From the NCBI GenBank assembly GCA_964487565.1, contig CAZARN010000001.1, positions 124,001 through 188,000 on the forward strand: DNA of 64,000 nucleotides. Direction: 5' to 3'. The stretch comes from Phil1 sp964487565. Its GTDB lineage: Bacteria; Bacillota; Clostridia; Christensenellales; CAG-138. The translations under genes and the position numbers were made by a program. The notes below the pieces were generated by a model, which did not search any database, had not been told where the DNA came from, and was given only the letters and a program-made list of their open reading frames with translations. How positions within the stretch are numbered: position 1 is the stretch's first letter; each line of letters opens with the position of its first letter. Positions 49,004 through 56,142 of this stretch are shown here, one piece after another.

Positions 49004-49032
49004 AGTATAGCATGGGTTCACGCGCCTGTCAA
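49004..49032 (-). promoter_or_regulatory. Consensus promoter of the hyp-hydrogenase operon leader
   Basis: The minus strand has TTGACA (49032-49027), a 17-bp spacer and TATACT (49009-49004). It is the only strong promoter visible upstream of hypA. Confidence 0.75.
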
Positions 49033-49208
49033 GGAGGATGCTTAAGTATATATACGATGGGGCGCAGCGCGCGCGCACCGGCGGAAAAACGGCCCGGCTC
49101 ACGGCGCGCACGGCGTATAATTTTATCCTGAATTTATACCTGAAATGTTCTATGCATGCAAAAAGGCTTTCTCAATTGTTAGCGGTCAAAAGCGAAGGGA
49201 GGACTGAT

Positions 49209-49397
49209 ATGTAACTGTTCGCCGCGGCGGGCAACATACCTTATGCCATACGGACCGCGGGCGTGTGCGCCGGCGCCGCGTACAACATCGGTATGGTGAA
49301 TATGTATTGCCATGCCGGGGTCAAGGCCAAAGAATCTGAGGATATAACGTTTACCGCGCGGTCAGGCGAGCGTCACGGCGCCGCTTTGATGCCGTGA
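49209..49397 (+). other. Start-stop reading frame behind a strong ribosome-binding site (possible gene remnant)
   Basis: In the otherwise gene-free stretch 49033-49372 there is GGGAGGA followed 5 nt later by ATG and immediately TAA (49209-49214). The same frame then stays open for 60 codons to a TGA at 49395-49397, reading LFAAAGNIPYAIRTAGVC and later NIGMVNMYCHAGVKAKESED, with an amino-acid mix that looks coding-like. It could be the decayed start of a gene with a nonsense change at codon 2, or a deliberate minimal start-stop element. I do not recognise the product. Confidence 0.35.
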
Positions 49398-50275
49398 GCT
49401 GAAAACACAGCCGCGAATTCGAGCGCTTTTTCGGGCGCAAGGTCGATCAGCGGCAGCCTTACACGGCCGCCTTTCATGCCGAGCGCATCCATCGCGCATT
49501 TCACGCCCGCGACGCCAAACGGTCCCGCGGTATGCTTGGAAACATCCTGAAGCATGGAATTAAGGGCTTCGGCTTTTATATAATCTCCGGATTTCACAAG
49601 ATCGTACAGCGCGCAGCAGTAATCCGGCAGATAGCTTGCCGTTGAGAGCACGCCGCCGAGCGCGCCCTGACGCAGACCGGAATAAAAGTTGCCGATGTTG
49701 CCCGCGATCACGTCGAAATTTCCCGCGCTAATAATAAGCGTATAATCGGAATTGGGCCGCTGCGACGAGTTTTTGATCGCGGCAATATTGGGATGCACGG
49801 AAAGCCTTGACGCGAGCGCGGGGGAAACGTCGAATCCCGCAGAGAATTTCGGCGCGTTGTATATGACGATGGGTATGGGGCTTTTGTCCGCGATCTCAAT
49901 ATAAAAGCGGTATATGCCCTCGTCCGTCATCTGATGCACAAAATAGGACGGAGGCAGCACAAAAGCGTAATCAAGCCCTTCGTCCGCCACTTTTTTTATA
50001 AGCTCAAGCGTTTTGACGGTGGATTCGCGCCCGCAGCCGCCGACGACAAGCTTGCCCGGAGCGCGCACCCGGCAGACGGCGCGAAGCACCGTGAGCGATT
50101 CGTCATCCGTGAGGCCCTGAAATTCACCGTTGCTGCCCAGGGGCATATAGCCTGAAAGCGCCGTTTCATTATATATGCGTATATTCTCTTCGATGTCGCA
50201 GACGCGGATAGCCTGCCTGTCGTCGAAAACGGTGACTATGGGCGCGAATACGCCGGAAAGAGGGGCTTTTTTCAT
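49373..50275 (-). CDS. DapA/N-acetylneuraminate lyase superfamily aldolase
   Basis: The start is the ATG at 50275 with AAGGAGG 9 nt upstream, giving 300 residues. The DHDPS-family barrel is clear: GSNGEFQGLTDDE (substrate loop), PIPIVIYNAP with the catalytic Tyr, and ANIAAIKNSSQ-like segment IAAIKNSSQ with the Schiff-base Lys. The usual GTTGE of true DapA is GSNGE, as in sugar-acid aldolases and dehydratases of the family. Its neighbours are pentose-phosphate enzymes, which favours a 2-keto-sugar-acid or similar carbonyl substrate over lysine synthesis. It is the last gene of the operon starting at rpiB. Confidence 0.82.
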   Translation of the reverse strand: MKKAPLSGVFAPIVTVFDDRQAIRVCDIEENIRIYNETALSGYMPLGSNGEFQGLTDDESLTVLRAVCRVRAPGKLVVGGCGRESTVKTLELIKKVADEGLDYAFVLPPSYFVHQMTDEGIYRFYIEIADKSPIPIVIYNAPKFSAGFDVSPALASRLSVHPNIAAIKNSSQRPNSDYTLIISAGNFDVIAGNIGNFYSGLRQGALGGVLSTASYLPDYCCALYDLVKSGDYIKAEALNSMLQDVSKHTAGPFGVAGVKCAMDALGMKGGRVRLPLIDLAPEKALEFAAVFSAHGIKAAP

Positions 50276-50299
50276 GTTCGAATGCCTCCTTCGCATCGA

Positions 50300-50336
50300 A
50301 AATGCGGAGCCGCCGCGCATCCTGCGGGGCGGCTCC
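50300..50336 (-). other. Intercistronic hairpin before the DapA-like gene
   Basis: On the minus strand GGAGCCGCC (complement of 50328-50336) pairs with GGCGGCTCC (50306-50314) in the 86-bp gap after the transaldolase-like gene, followed by GCATTTTCG. The short T run suggests a partial terminator that lowers expression of the last gene. Confidence 0.45.
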
Positions 50337-50361
50337 TGATGTGATTATGGATGGTAAGACG

Positions 50362-51708
50362 TTATTTCTTCGCGTCGTTATTGACGGCGTTCATGAAGCG
50401 GCGCTGATAGGAAACGACCTGATTCGTGCTGGTGAAGCGCGCAAGATACGACGGCTCCGCGGTGATCACGACGCGGTCTATGACATCCTGATATTCCGGA
50501 TCGCACATGAGCTTGTCGATATCGGGATAGTTGAAATCCCCCTCCATCGAGCAGAGGATGAGGCGCGTGTCGCGCAGATTATCCTGACGCAGCATACGCA
50601 GATTGTGGCGCGCGCTGTCAAGGCCGTCGCTGCCGGAATCGTTATCCCAGTTGCGGTATTTGATGATGTCCTTGGCTTTCTGATAGCAACTGAGCAGATC
50701 GGCCGCGGTTTCGCTCTTGGCAAGATAATCGTTCGCGAGCATCTGCGCGCGGAGCTCTTCAAGATATTTGGCCTCGCCCGTAAGCTCGAAGAACTCAACG
50801 AGCTGCTTGAACGCGGCGGTCTGCTTCATGCGGTGACGGATGAAGCTGTTGATGAAATAAGGCTTGGCCTGAAGCGCGAGGTTGGTCTGATACGGCTCGA
50901 ACATGAGGGTGTAGTTTATGCGATAGCCGTGCTCCCTCAGCCTGAGGGCGAGATTGTGGCCGGCAAGAGCATCCGCCGTGGCGCATTTGTCATAACGCAC
51001 GGAGAAGCGCTTGTCCCCCTCGAGCAGCTCGTTGACGTTGGCGGCGTTTACGGGGCCTGTGTGCGGCACCTTTATCACGAGACGGTATTCGCTGAGCATC
51101 TCCTTGAATTCTTCGCATTCCTCAAGGATCTTGTTGAAATCCTTTTCAAAGGGATTGTTAAGCTCCACGGAAATGTCGCAGCCCGGCCCCAGCACGCGGC
51201 CGATCTCCGCCATGACCTCCTCGCGGGTCCTGAACTTGTTGCCCACGTTGGCCTTGGGGTTGTTGATGAAAAGATCGTACACAATGCCGGGATTGCAGGT
51301 GAGGTTGCCGAGAAGCGGCGCGATGGGCGCGACCTCGTACGGGTTTGCAGAATCCGCCGAAAATATCACGCGGGTGGGGCGCTTCATGCCGTTCTTGTCA
51401 TACGAAATGTCGCGGACCATATCCACGCAGAGAAGACCGCCGCCGGCGTAGCTGCTCTCAAGACGGAAGCCCTGGGGCGTTTCTCCGCAAGCCGGCTTGA
51501 AGGTGTTCACCACATCCCTGAAACGATCGCTCACGCCGATGTATTTGACGGCGCTTTTGAGAAGAGCGAAATCGTTCGCGGTTATCTGCATGTCGAGCAC
51601 GCGGTTGACATCGGATTCCTGACCCTTTGCCGCAGGGGCGTCGAAGGAGCGCAGCGTATAGTTCACGCCCACGCGGCCTTCGCCTGTCGAGAGATAATTG
51701 ACGGTCAT
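50362..51708 (-). CDS. Transaldolase-family protein, unusually long
   Basis: The 448-residue protein contains a transaldolase-like core: DISVELNNPFEKDFNKILEECEEF, LVIKVPHTGPVNAANVNELL with the expected Schiff-base Lys, and GYRINYTLMFEPYQTNLALQAKPYFINSFIRHR, which matches the GI-x-N-TL-x-F-x-x-Q strand. Ordinary transaldolases have about 215 or 320 residues, so the N-terminal (about 130 residues) and C-terminal parts are extra; the latter ends with DFNYPDIDKLMCDPEYQDVIDRVVITAEPSYLARF. It lies in one transcript with RpiB and a split transketolase, so a role in moving three-carbon units between sugar phosphates is likely, but the exact substrate is unproven. Confidence 0.7.
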   Translation of the reverse strand: MTVNYLSTGEGRVGVNYTLRSFDAPAAKGQESDVNRVLDMQITANDFALLKSAVKYIGVSDRFRDVVNTFKPACGETPQGFRLESSYAGGGLLCVDMVRDISYDKNGMKRPTRVIFSADSANPYEVAPIAPLLGNLTCNPGIVYDLFINNPKANVGNKFRTREEVMAEIGRVLGPGCDISVELNNPFEKDFNKILEECEEFKEMLSEYRLVIKVPHTGPVNAANVNELLEGDKRFSVRYDKCATADALAGHNLALRLREHGYRINYTLMFEPYQTNLALQAKPYFINSFIRHRMKQTAAFKQLVEFFELTGEAKYLEELRAQMLANDYLAKSETAADLLSCYQKAKDIIKYRNWDNDSGSDGLDSARHNLRMLRQDNLRDTRLILCSMEGDFNYPDIDKLMCDPEYQDVIDRVVITAEPSYLARFTSTNQVVSYQRRFMNAVNNDAKK

Positions 51709-51766
51709 TGTTTTCTCCTTTCAGCGTTTGAAATCATTATATGAATATTTAAAAGGTTGCGGGGGC

Positions 51767-52702
51767 TTATCCCCTGATGAAGCTTTCCGCCGCGGCGGCG
51801 ATGCCAGGCGCGTCAAGCCCGTATTTGCGCATTATCTCGTCGTACGGGCCGCTTGTGGCATAATCGTGCGGGACGCCGAGCTTCATCACGGGCGCGGGGT
51901 GCTTTTCGCACAACAGATCCGAGACCGCAGTGCCAAGACCGCCGCGCACATAGTGCTCCTCGACGGTTATGACCCTGCCGGTCTTTTTAACGGAGGAGAG
52001 TATCATTTCCTCATCGAGCGGCTTGACCGTCGGCATACCGATAAGCTCGCAGCTTATGCCCCTGGCCTGCAAAAGCCGCGCGGCCTCCGTCGCGGCGCCT
52101 GTCTGCGTGCCGGTCGCGATCACAGTGACGTCGCTTCCGCAGGCGATGAGCCTTCCGCGGCCGATGACGAACGGTTCCTCCTCAAAAAGATTCGGTATCG
52201 CCGCGTTGCCTATGCGCATGTAGACCGGGCCTTCATGCGCGATCATCGCCTTCACGGCGCCGCGTATTTCGTTTGGATCCTCCGGCGAGAGTATCACAAC
52301 GCCGGGTATCATGCCGATTATCGCGTAATCATCGAGCGAATGATGGGTGGAGCCGAGATCGGAATATGTGATGCCGCCGTTGCGGCCGACCACCTTCACG
52401 TTCTGCTTCATATAACCTATATCGTTGCGGAACATCTCGAACGGACGGGCGGTGACAAACGGGGCAATGGCGCAGAAAACGGGTATCCTGCCGGTGGTCG
52501 CAAGCCCGGAGGCCGCGCCAAGCGCCATCTGTTCCATTATGCCGAACTCAAAATATCTTTCCGGACAGGCCTTTATGAACTCGCCGAATCCGGAGCTTTT
52601 GCCGCTGTCCGCCGAAAGCAGCACCATGCGCTCGTCATGAAGCGCAAGCTCCACGACCGCCTTGCCGAACACCTTGCGCGGATCTTCAAAATTGCCCGTC
52701 AT
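51767..52702 (-). CDS. Transketolase, C-terminal subunit
   Basis: The 311-residue protein contains the pyrimidine-binding domain of transketolase (KVFGKAVVELALHDERMVLLSADSGKSSGFGEF, FGIMEQMALGAASGLATTGRIPVFCAIAPFVTARPFEMFRNDI, with Glu for cofactor activation) and the C-terminal domain (VTVIATGTQTGAATEAARLL, TVEEHYVRGGLGTAVSDLL). It pairs with the N-terminal subunit whose gene it overlaps by 4 bp, as in archaeal and many clostridial split enzymes. Reaction: transfer of C2 units between sugar phosphates using thiamine diphosphate. Confidence 0.92.
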   Translation of the reverse strand: MTGNFEDPRKVFGKAVVELALHDERMVLLSADSGKSSGFGEFIKACPERYFEFGIMEQMALGAASGLATTGRIPVFCAIAPFVTARPFEMFRNDIGYMKQNVKVVGRNGGITYSDLGSTHHSLDDYAIIGMIPGVVILSPEDPNEIRGAVKAMIAHEGPVYMRIGNAAIPNLFEEEPFVIGRGRLIACGSDVTVIATGTQTGAATEAARLLQARGISCELIGMPTVKPLDEEMILSSVKKTGRVITVEEHYVRGGLGTAVSDLLCEKHPAPVMKLGVPHDYATSGPYDEIMRKYGLDAPGIAAAAESFIRG

Positions 52703-53553
52703 GCGCGCGCCTCCTTCATTTGACTGAGCATGAGCTCGTTGAGCTCACATTCGGCCTTTTCCAAAAGCGGTTCGGTCGCGTTCCAGTAATGGAAAGCCGC
52801 GTCGCCTTCGCCGAAGGAAAGACCCTTCGCCTTGATGGTGTGCGCGACGATGCAGGTGGGTTTGCCGTGCCTGAGCGGCAGGCGGTCGAGCGCGTCCACG
52901 ACGGCGCTCATGTCGTTGCCGTCTATATCCTCGCATTCCCATCCGAACGCGGCAAAGCGCTCCGCAATGGGCGTGAAGTTCATCACGTCCTGTACCCTTC
53001 CGCTTATCTGGAGACCGTTGAAATCGACAAAGACCGTGAGATTGTCAAGCTTATGATGCGCCGCTGCGGCCGCGGCTTCCCAGTTGGAGCCTTCGGCAAG
53101 CTCGCCGTCGCCCATGACGACATAGACCCTGCTTCCGTTTTGATCGAGCCTGGCGCCAAGCGCCATGCCCACCGCGATAGACAGACCGTGCCCGAGCGCG
53201 CCCGTGTTGGCCTCGATGCCCGGCAGCTCGTGCATGTTGGGATGCCCCGGAATGCGCGAATCTATGGCGCCGTATGTATCGAGGATATCCTTCGGGAAAT
53301 AGCCCCTCTCCGCAAGCGCGGCATACTGGCAGAGGCATTTGTGACCGGCGGAAAGGATGAAACGGTCCCTGTCTCGCATGGAAGGATCGCGCGGATCAAG
53401 CTTCATTTTATAGAAGTAAAGCGCGCTCACGATATCCATGGCGGACAGCGCGCCGCCGATATGTCCGTGCCCCGCGGCGCGGACCATGCGCAGCACGTTG
53501 AGCCTGCACCGCGTCGATTCAAGCTCAAGCTGCGCGATCGAGCGTCGATCCAT
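52699..53553 (-). CDS. Transketolase, N-terminal (thiamine diphosphate-binding) subunit
   Basis: The 284-residue protein has RAAGHGHIGGALSAMDIVSALYF, DRFILSAGHKCLCQYAALAERGYF, GALGHGLSIAVGMALGARL and the diphosphate/Mg motif VVMGDGELAEGSNWEAAAAAAHHKLDNLTVFVDFNGLQ (GDGx...N). It complements the C-terminal subunit encoded downstream. It begins only 2 bp after the rpiB stop codon. Confidence 0.93.
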   Translation of the reverse strand: MDRRSIAQLELESTRCRLNVLRMVRAAGHGHIGGALSAMDIVSALYFYKMKLDPRDPSMRDRDRFILSAGHKCLCQYAALAERGYFPKDILDTYGAIDSRIPGHPNMHELPGIEANTGALGHGLSIAVGMALGARLDQNGSRVYVVMGDGELAEGSNWEAAAAAAHHKLDNLTVFVDFNGLQISGRVQDVMNFTPIAERFAAFGWECEDIDGNDMSAVVDALDRLPLRHGKPTCIVAHTIKAKGLSFGEGDAAFHYWNATEPLLEKAECELNELMLSQMKEARA

Positions 53554-53555
53554 CT

Positions 53556-53996
53556 CTATTCCCCCTTTTCCTCATAATCGTATATGCGCTGCACCTTGGG
53601 CGCGCTGCGGGAATTGGGGTCGTAAGTCACGCCCAGATACTCCCTGACGAGGCACTTCGCAAGCTCTATGCCGATGACCTGCGCGCCCATGGTGATTATG
53701 TTGGCGTTGTTGCTCAGCTGCGCGCGCTGCGCCTGATACACGTTGCTCACGCACGCCGCGTAAGCCCCGCGCACCTTGTTGGCGGCGATGCTGACGCCTA
53801 TGCCCGTGCCGCATATCAACACGCCGCGCTCGCACCGGCCCGCTGCGACGGCTTTCGCAACGCTTATGGCGGTGTTGGCATAGATCGGATCGTCGCTGCC
53901 GAAATCTTCAACCTCGTGCCCGAGATCTTCAATGAAAGGGATGAGAACCTTTTTGAATTCGGATGCGTTCGGATCGCATCCAACGGCAATTTTCAT
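53556..53996 (-). CDS. rpiB: RpiB/LacAB family sugar-phosphate isomerase
   Basis: The 146-residue protein (ATG at 53996) has the RpiB pattern: MKIAVGCDPNASEFKKVLIPFIEDLGHEVEDFGSDDP, RGVLICGTGIGVSIAANKVRGAYAACVSNVYQAQRAQLSNNANIITMGAQVIG with the catalytic Cys in ICGTGIG. The family interconverts ribose-5-P and ribulose-5-P or galactose/allose-6-P ketose forms. The N-terminal substrate loop reads CDPNASEFK rather than the typical SDHAGFELK, so the substrate may differ from ribose-5-P. It is first in the operon, with promoter and operator at 54043-54071. Confidence 0.85.
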   Translation of the reverse strand: MKIAVGCDPNASEFKKVLIPFIEDLGHEVEDFGSDDPIYANTAISVAKAVAAGRCERGVLICGTGIGVSIAANKVRGAYAACVSNVYQAQRAQLSNNANIITMGAQVIGIELAKCLVREYLGVTYDPNSRSAPKVQRIYDYEEKGE

Positions 53997-54042
53997 GGCT
54001 GTTACCCGTCTTTCCGTACACATATTCGAATTGATACAAGTT

Positions 54043-54071
54043 AGATTATCACATATGTATATACATGTCAA
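54043..54071 (-). promoter_or_regulatory. Promoter of the rpiB-transketolase operon with a GntR/HutC-like palindrome
   Basis: The minus strand has TTGACA (54071-54066), a 17-bp spacer and TAATCT (54048-54043). The spacer holds ATGTATATACAT (54055-54066), a 12-bp perfect palindrome whose GTATATAC core fits HutC-type GntR operators. Confidence 0.7.
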
Positions 54072-54302
54072 TACAGTTAATATCACCTATGGATGTCCGA
54101 ACGGTTCCGCCAGGCATAAAAAACCGCTTCGCCGGCGGCGCGGTCCGCGCCGGAAAAAAATATGTTTGCGCGCATATGCGCAAAAACGGCGGATACCGCA
54201 TAGTCAAATATGCTTGTTTTACGCGGTTTTGCCTTGCTTTTTTGATATGACGCCGAACGCGGTGAATAAATAAAAGTTTTTTGCGCCCGCGTTATTCAAG
54301 CG
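54072..54302. other. Divergent intergenic stretch with GC inverted repeats
   Basis: This part of the 507-bp gap between rpiB and the FAD oxidoreductase holds no gene. It contains a GC hairpin GGCGCG-GTC-CGCGCC near 54137-54151 followed by seven A residues, and a TTTGCGC-GCATAT-GCGCAAA inverted repeat near 54164-54183. Neither has a clear role; the first could stop minus-strand transcripts entering from the right. Confidence 0.4.
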
Positions 54303-54331
54303 TTGACAAGTATATCCAACTCTTATATAAT
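54303..54331 (+). promoter_or_regulatory. Consensus promoter of the FAD oxidoreductase operon
   Basis: TTGACA (54303-54308), 17 bp, TATAAT (54326-54331): both hexamers match the consensus. The leader to the first start codon is about 165 nt. Confidence 0.8.
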
Positions 54332-54357
54332 CAGCATTGTAGTAACTCATCATAACC

Positions 54358-54377
54358 TGTATAGTTGTTTATATACA
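54358..54377 (+). promoter_or_regulatory. Operator-like inverted repeat downstream of the FAD-operon promoter
   Basis: TGTATA (54358-54363) and TATACA (54372-54377) form an inverted repeat with 8 bp between, about 20 bp after the predicted transcription start. The half-sites are the same as in the palindrome at 54055-54066 and those near the gntR gene. Confidence 0.5.
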
Positions 54378-54503
54378 ATTTAAGAAGGATCCTCCGCTTC
54401 GACCTTCGGCCCAAATCAGCGGATCACCGGTTTTCAAATTCTTTGTTCTGTATTCATGCGGGGCATGGGTTTTAATACTTAATCAAAAAGCTTGGAGGGA
54501 AAA

Positions 54504-55754
54504 ATGGTAGAGTTCACATGTGATGTTGCTGTGGTTGGCGCGGGCCCTGCGGGCCTTGCGGCGGCTATCGCGGCGAAAAAAGCAGGTGCGGCCAAGGTTG
54601 TCATCATCGAGCGTGACGGCAATCCCGGCGGTATTCTTCAACAGTGTATCCATCCAGGTTTCGGTCTCAAGTATTTCAACGAAGAGCTGACCGGACCCGA
54701 ATATGCGCAGAGGTTCATCAGCCAGCTCGACGCGCTTGGCATCGAATTCAAGCCTAACACAATGGCGCTCGAGTTCAGGGACAGATCCCTTTTCTGCGTG
54801 AACAACGGCGGCATGATCGAGGTCAAGGCCGGCGCGTTCGTGCTTGCGATGGGCTGCCGTGAACGCACGCGCTTCAGCCTGATGATACCCGGCTCCCGTC
54901 CCGCGGGGGTATACACGGCGGGCACCGCGCAGCGGCTGCTCAACGTGCAGGGCGAGATGGTCGGCAAGAATATCGTGATACTCGGCAGCGGCGATATCGG
55001 AATGATAATGGCGCGCCGCATGACCCTTGAGGGGGCCAAGGTCAAGGCTGTTGTCGAGATAATGCCGTTCCTTGCGGGTCTTACAAGAAACAAGGTGCAG
55101 TGCCTTGACGATTTCGGCATTCCGCTCATGCTTTCGCATACGGTCGTTGACATAACCGGCCGCGACCGTGTGGAGAGCGTTACCATAGCTCCGGTGGATG
55201 AACACAACAAGCCCATAATGGAGAAGGCGGAGGTCGTCGCGTGCGACACGCTGCTGCTCTCCGTCGGCCTTATACCCGAAAACGAGCTGACAAAGACGGA
55301 CGGCATCGCCCTTTCCGGCATAACAAGGGGCGCGACGGTCAATCAGTTCATGCAGACAGAGAAGGAAAACGTGTTCGTCTGCGGCAACGTGCTTCACGTC
55401 AACGACCTTGTGGACAACGTTTCGCGCGAAAGCGAAAGGGCGGGCAAATACGCCGCGCTTTACGCTGCGGGCAGGCTCCCCAAGGGCGAATGCGTGGAGG
55501 TCGCCACGGGCGAGAACGTGCGCTATGTGTGTCCGCAAAGGATCGTATGCACAAAAGAGGACGACAGCGAGGTGAACGTGTTCTTCCGCGTGGTCGCGCC
55601 GAAGATGGGCGCGCGCGTTGAAGCGAGCTGCTGCGGCGAGGAGCTTTACGGCAGGAACACCATCCGCGTGAACCCGGGCGAGATGGAGCATGTCACCATA
55701 AAACCGGCCGACGCGGCGAAGCTTGCCGGCAAGGTCGTCGTGAGCGCGAAATAA
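54504..55754 (+). CDS. NAD(P)/FAD-dependent oxidoreductase (GlpB-/HcnB-like)
   Basis: The ATG at 54504 has GGAGGG 6 nt before it. The 416-residue flavoprotein has two dinucleotide motifs, VVGAGPAGLAAAIAAKKAG near the N-terminus and ILGSGDIGMIMARRMTLEGA near residue 160, a flavin-site segment GNPGGILQQCIHPGFGLKYF and AMGCRERTRFSLMIPGSRPAGVYTAGTAQRLLN, which is typical of the alpha-type subunits in sarcosine-oxidase-like and anaerobic glycerol-3-phosphate dehydrogenase-like sets. It is first in an operon with DUF1667 and GlpA-like genes, 14 bp before the next. Electron acceptor and substrate are unknown. Confidence 0.85.
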   Translation: MVEFTCDVAVVGAGPAGLAAAIAAKKAGAAKVVIIERDGNPGGILQQCIHPGFGLKYFNEELTGPEYAQRFISQLDALGIEFKPNTMALEFRDRSLFCVNNGGMIEVKAGAFVLAMGCRERTRFSLMIPGSRPAGVYTAGTAQRLLNVQGEMVGKNIVILGSGDIGMIMARRMTLEGAKVKAVVEIMPFLAGLTRNKVQCLDDFGIPLMLSHTVVDITGRDRVESVTIAPVDEHNKPIMEKAEVVACDTLLLSVGLIPENELTKTDGIALSGITRGATVNQFMQTEKENVFVCGNVLHVNDLVDNVSRESERAGKYAALYAAGRLPKGECVEVATGENVRYVCPQRIVCTKEDDSEVNVFFRVVAPKMGARVEASCCGEELYGRNTIRVNPGEMEHVTIKPADAAKLAGKVVVSAK

Positions 55755-55768
55755 GGAGGGATAAAGCC

Positions 55769-56128
55769 ATGACAACAAAAAAAGTAATTTGCGTGATATG
55801 CCCGCGAGGCTGCGAGATAACCGTCAACGGCGAAGGCCGCGAGGTGAAGAGCATTGAGGGCAACCAGTGCCAGCGCGGCTTCGAATACGCCAAAAGCGAG
55901 TTCGTGCTGCCGTGCAGGACGCTGACCACCTCCGTCGTGCTTGAGGGCGCCGGGCGCAAGATGCTTCCCATCCGTTCCAACAAGCCCATACCCAAGGAGC
56001 TGATGTTCGCGTGCATGAAGGAAGTTAAAAAGGTCACGGTGAAGGCTCCTGTGGAGATGCACCAGGTGATAATCAAAAACATCCTCGATACAGGTATTGA
56101 TATGGTCGCCTGTATGCCCGTCGCATAA
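55769..56128 (+). CDS. DUF1667 cysteine-motif protein
   Basis: The 119-residue protein begins with CVICPRGCEITV and has a fourth Cys in EGNQCQRG, a pattern that could hold an iron-sulfur cluster. The remainder (RTLTTSVVLEGAGRKMLPIRSNKPIPKELMFACMKEVKKVTVKAP) is the usual DUF1667 body. Family members lie between two FAD oxidoreductases, as here, and probably form a small electron-transfer subunit. GGAGGG is 8 nt upstream. Confidence 0.88.
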   Translation: MTTKKVICVICPRGCEITVNGEGREVKSIEGNQCQRGFEYAKSEFVLPCRTLTTSVVLEGAGRKMLPIRSNKPIPKELMFACMKEVKKVTVKAPVEMHQVIIKNILDTGIDMVACMPVA

Positions 56129-56142
56129 GGAGGTTAAAGCAA

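Noticed and set aside
54483..55778. Minus-strand frame of 431 codons opposite the FAD oxidoreductase
   Set aside because: Low-complexity His/Arg/Ala composition typical of antisense frames; the plus-strand product has two dinucleotide-binding motifs.
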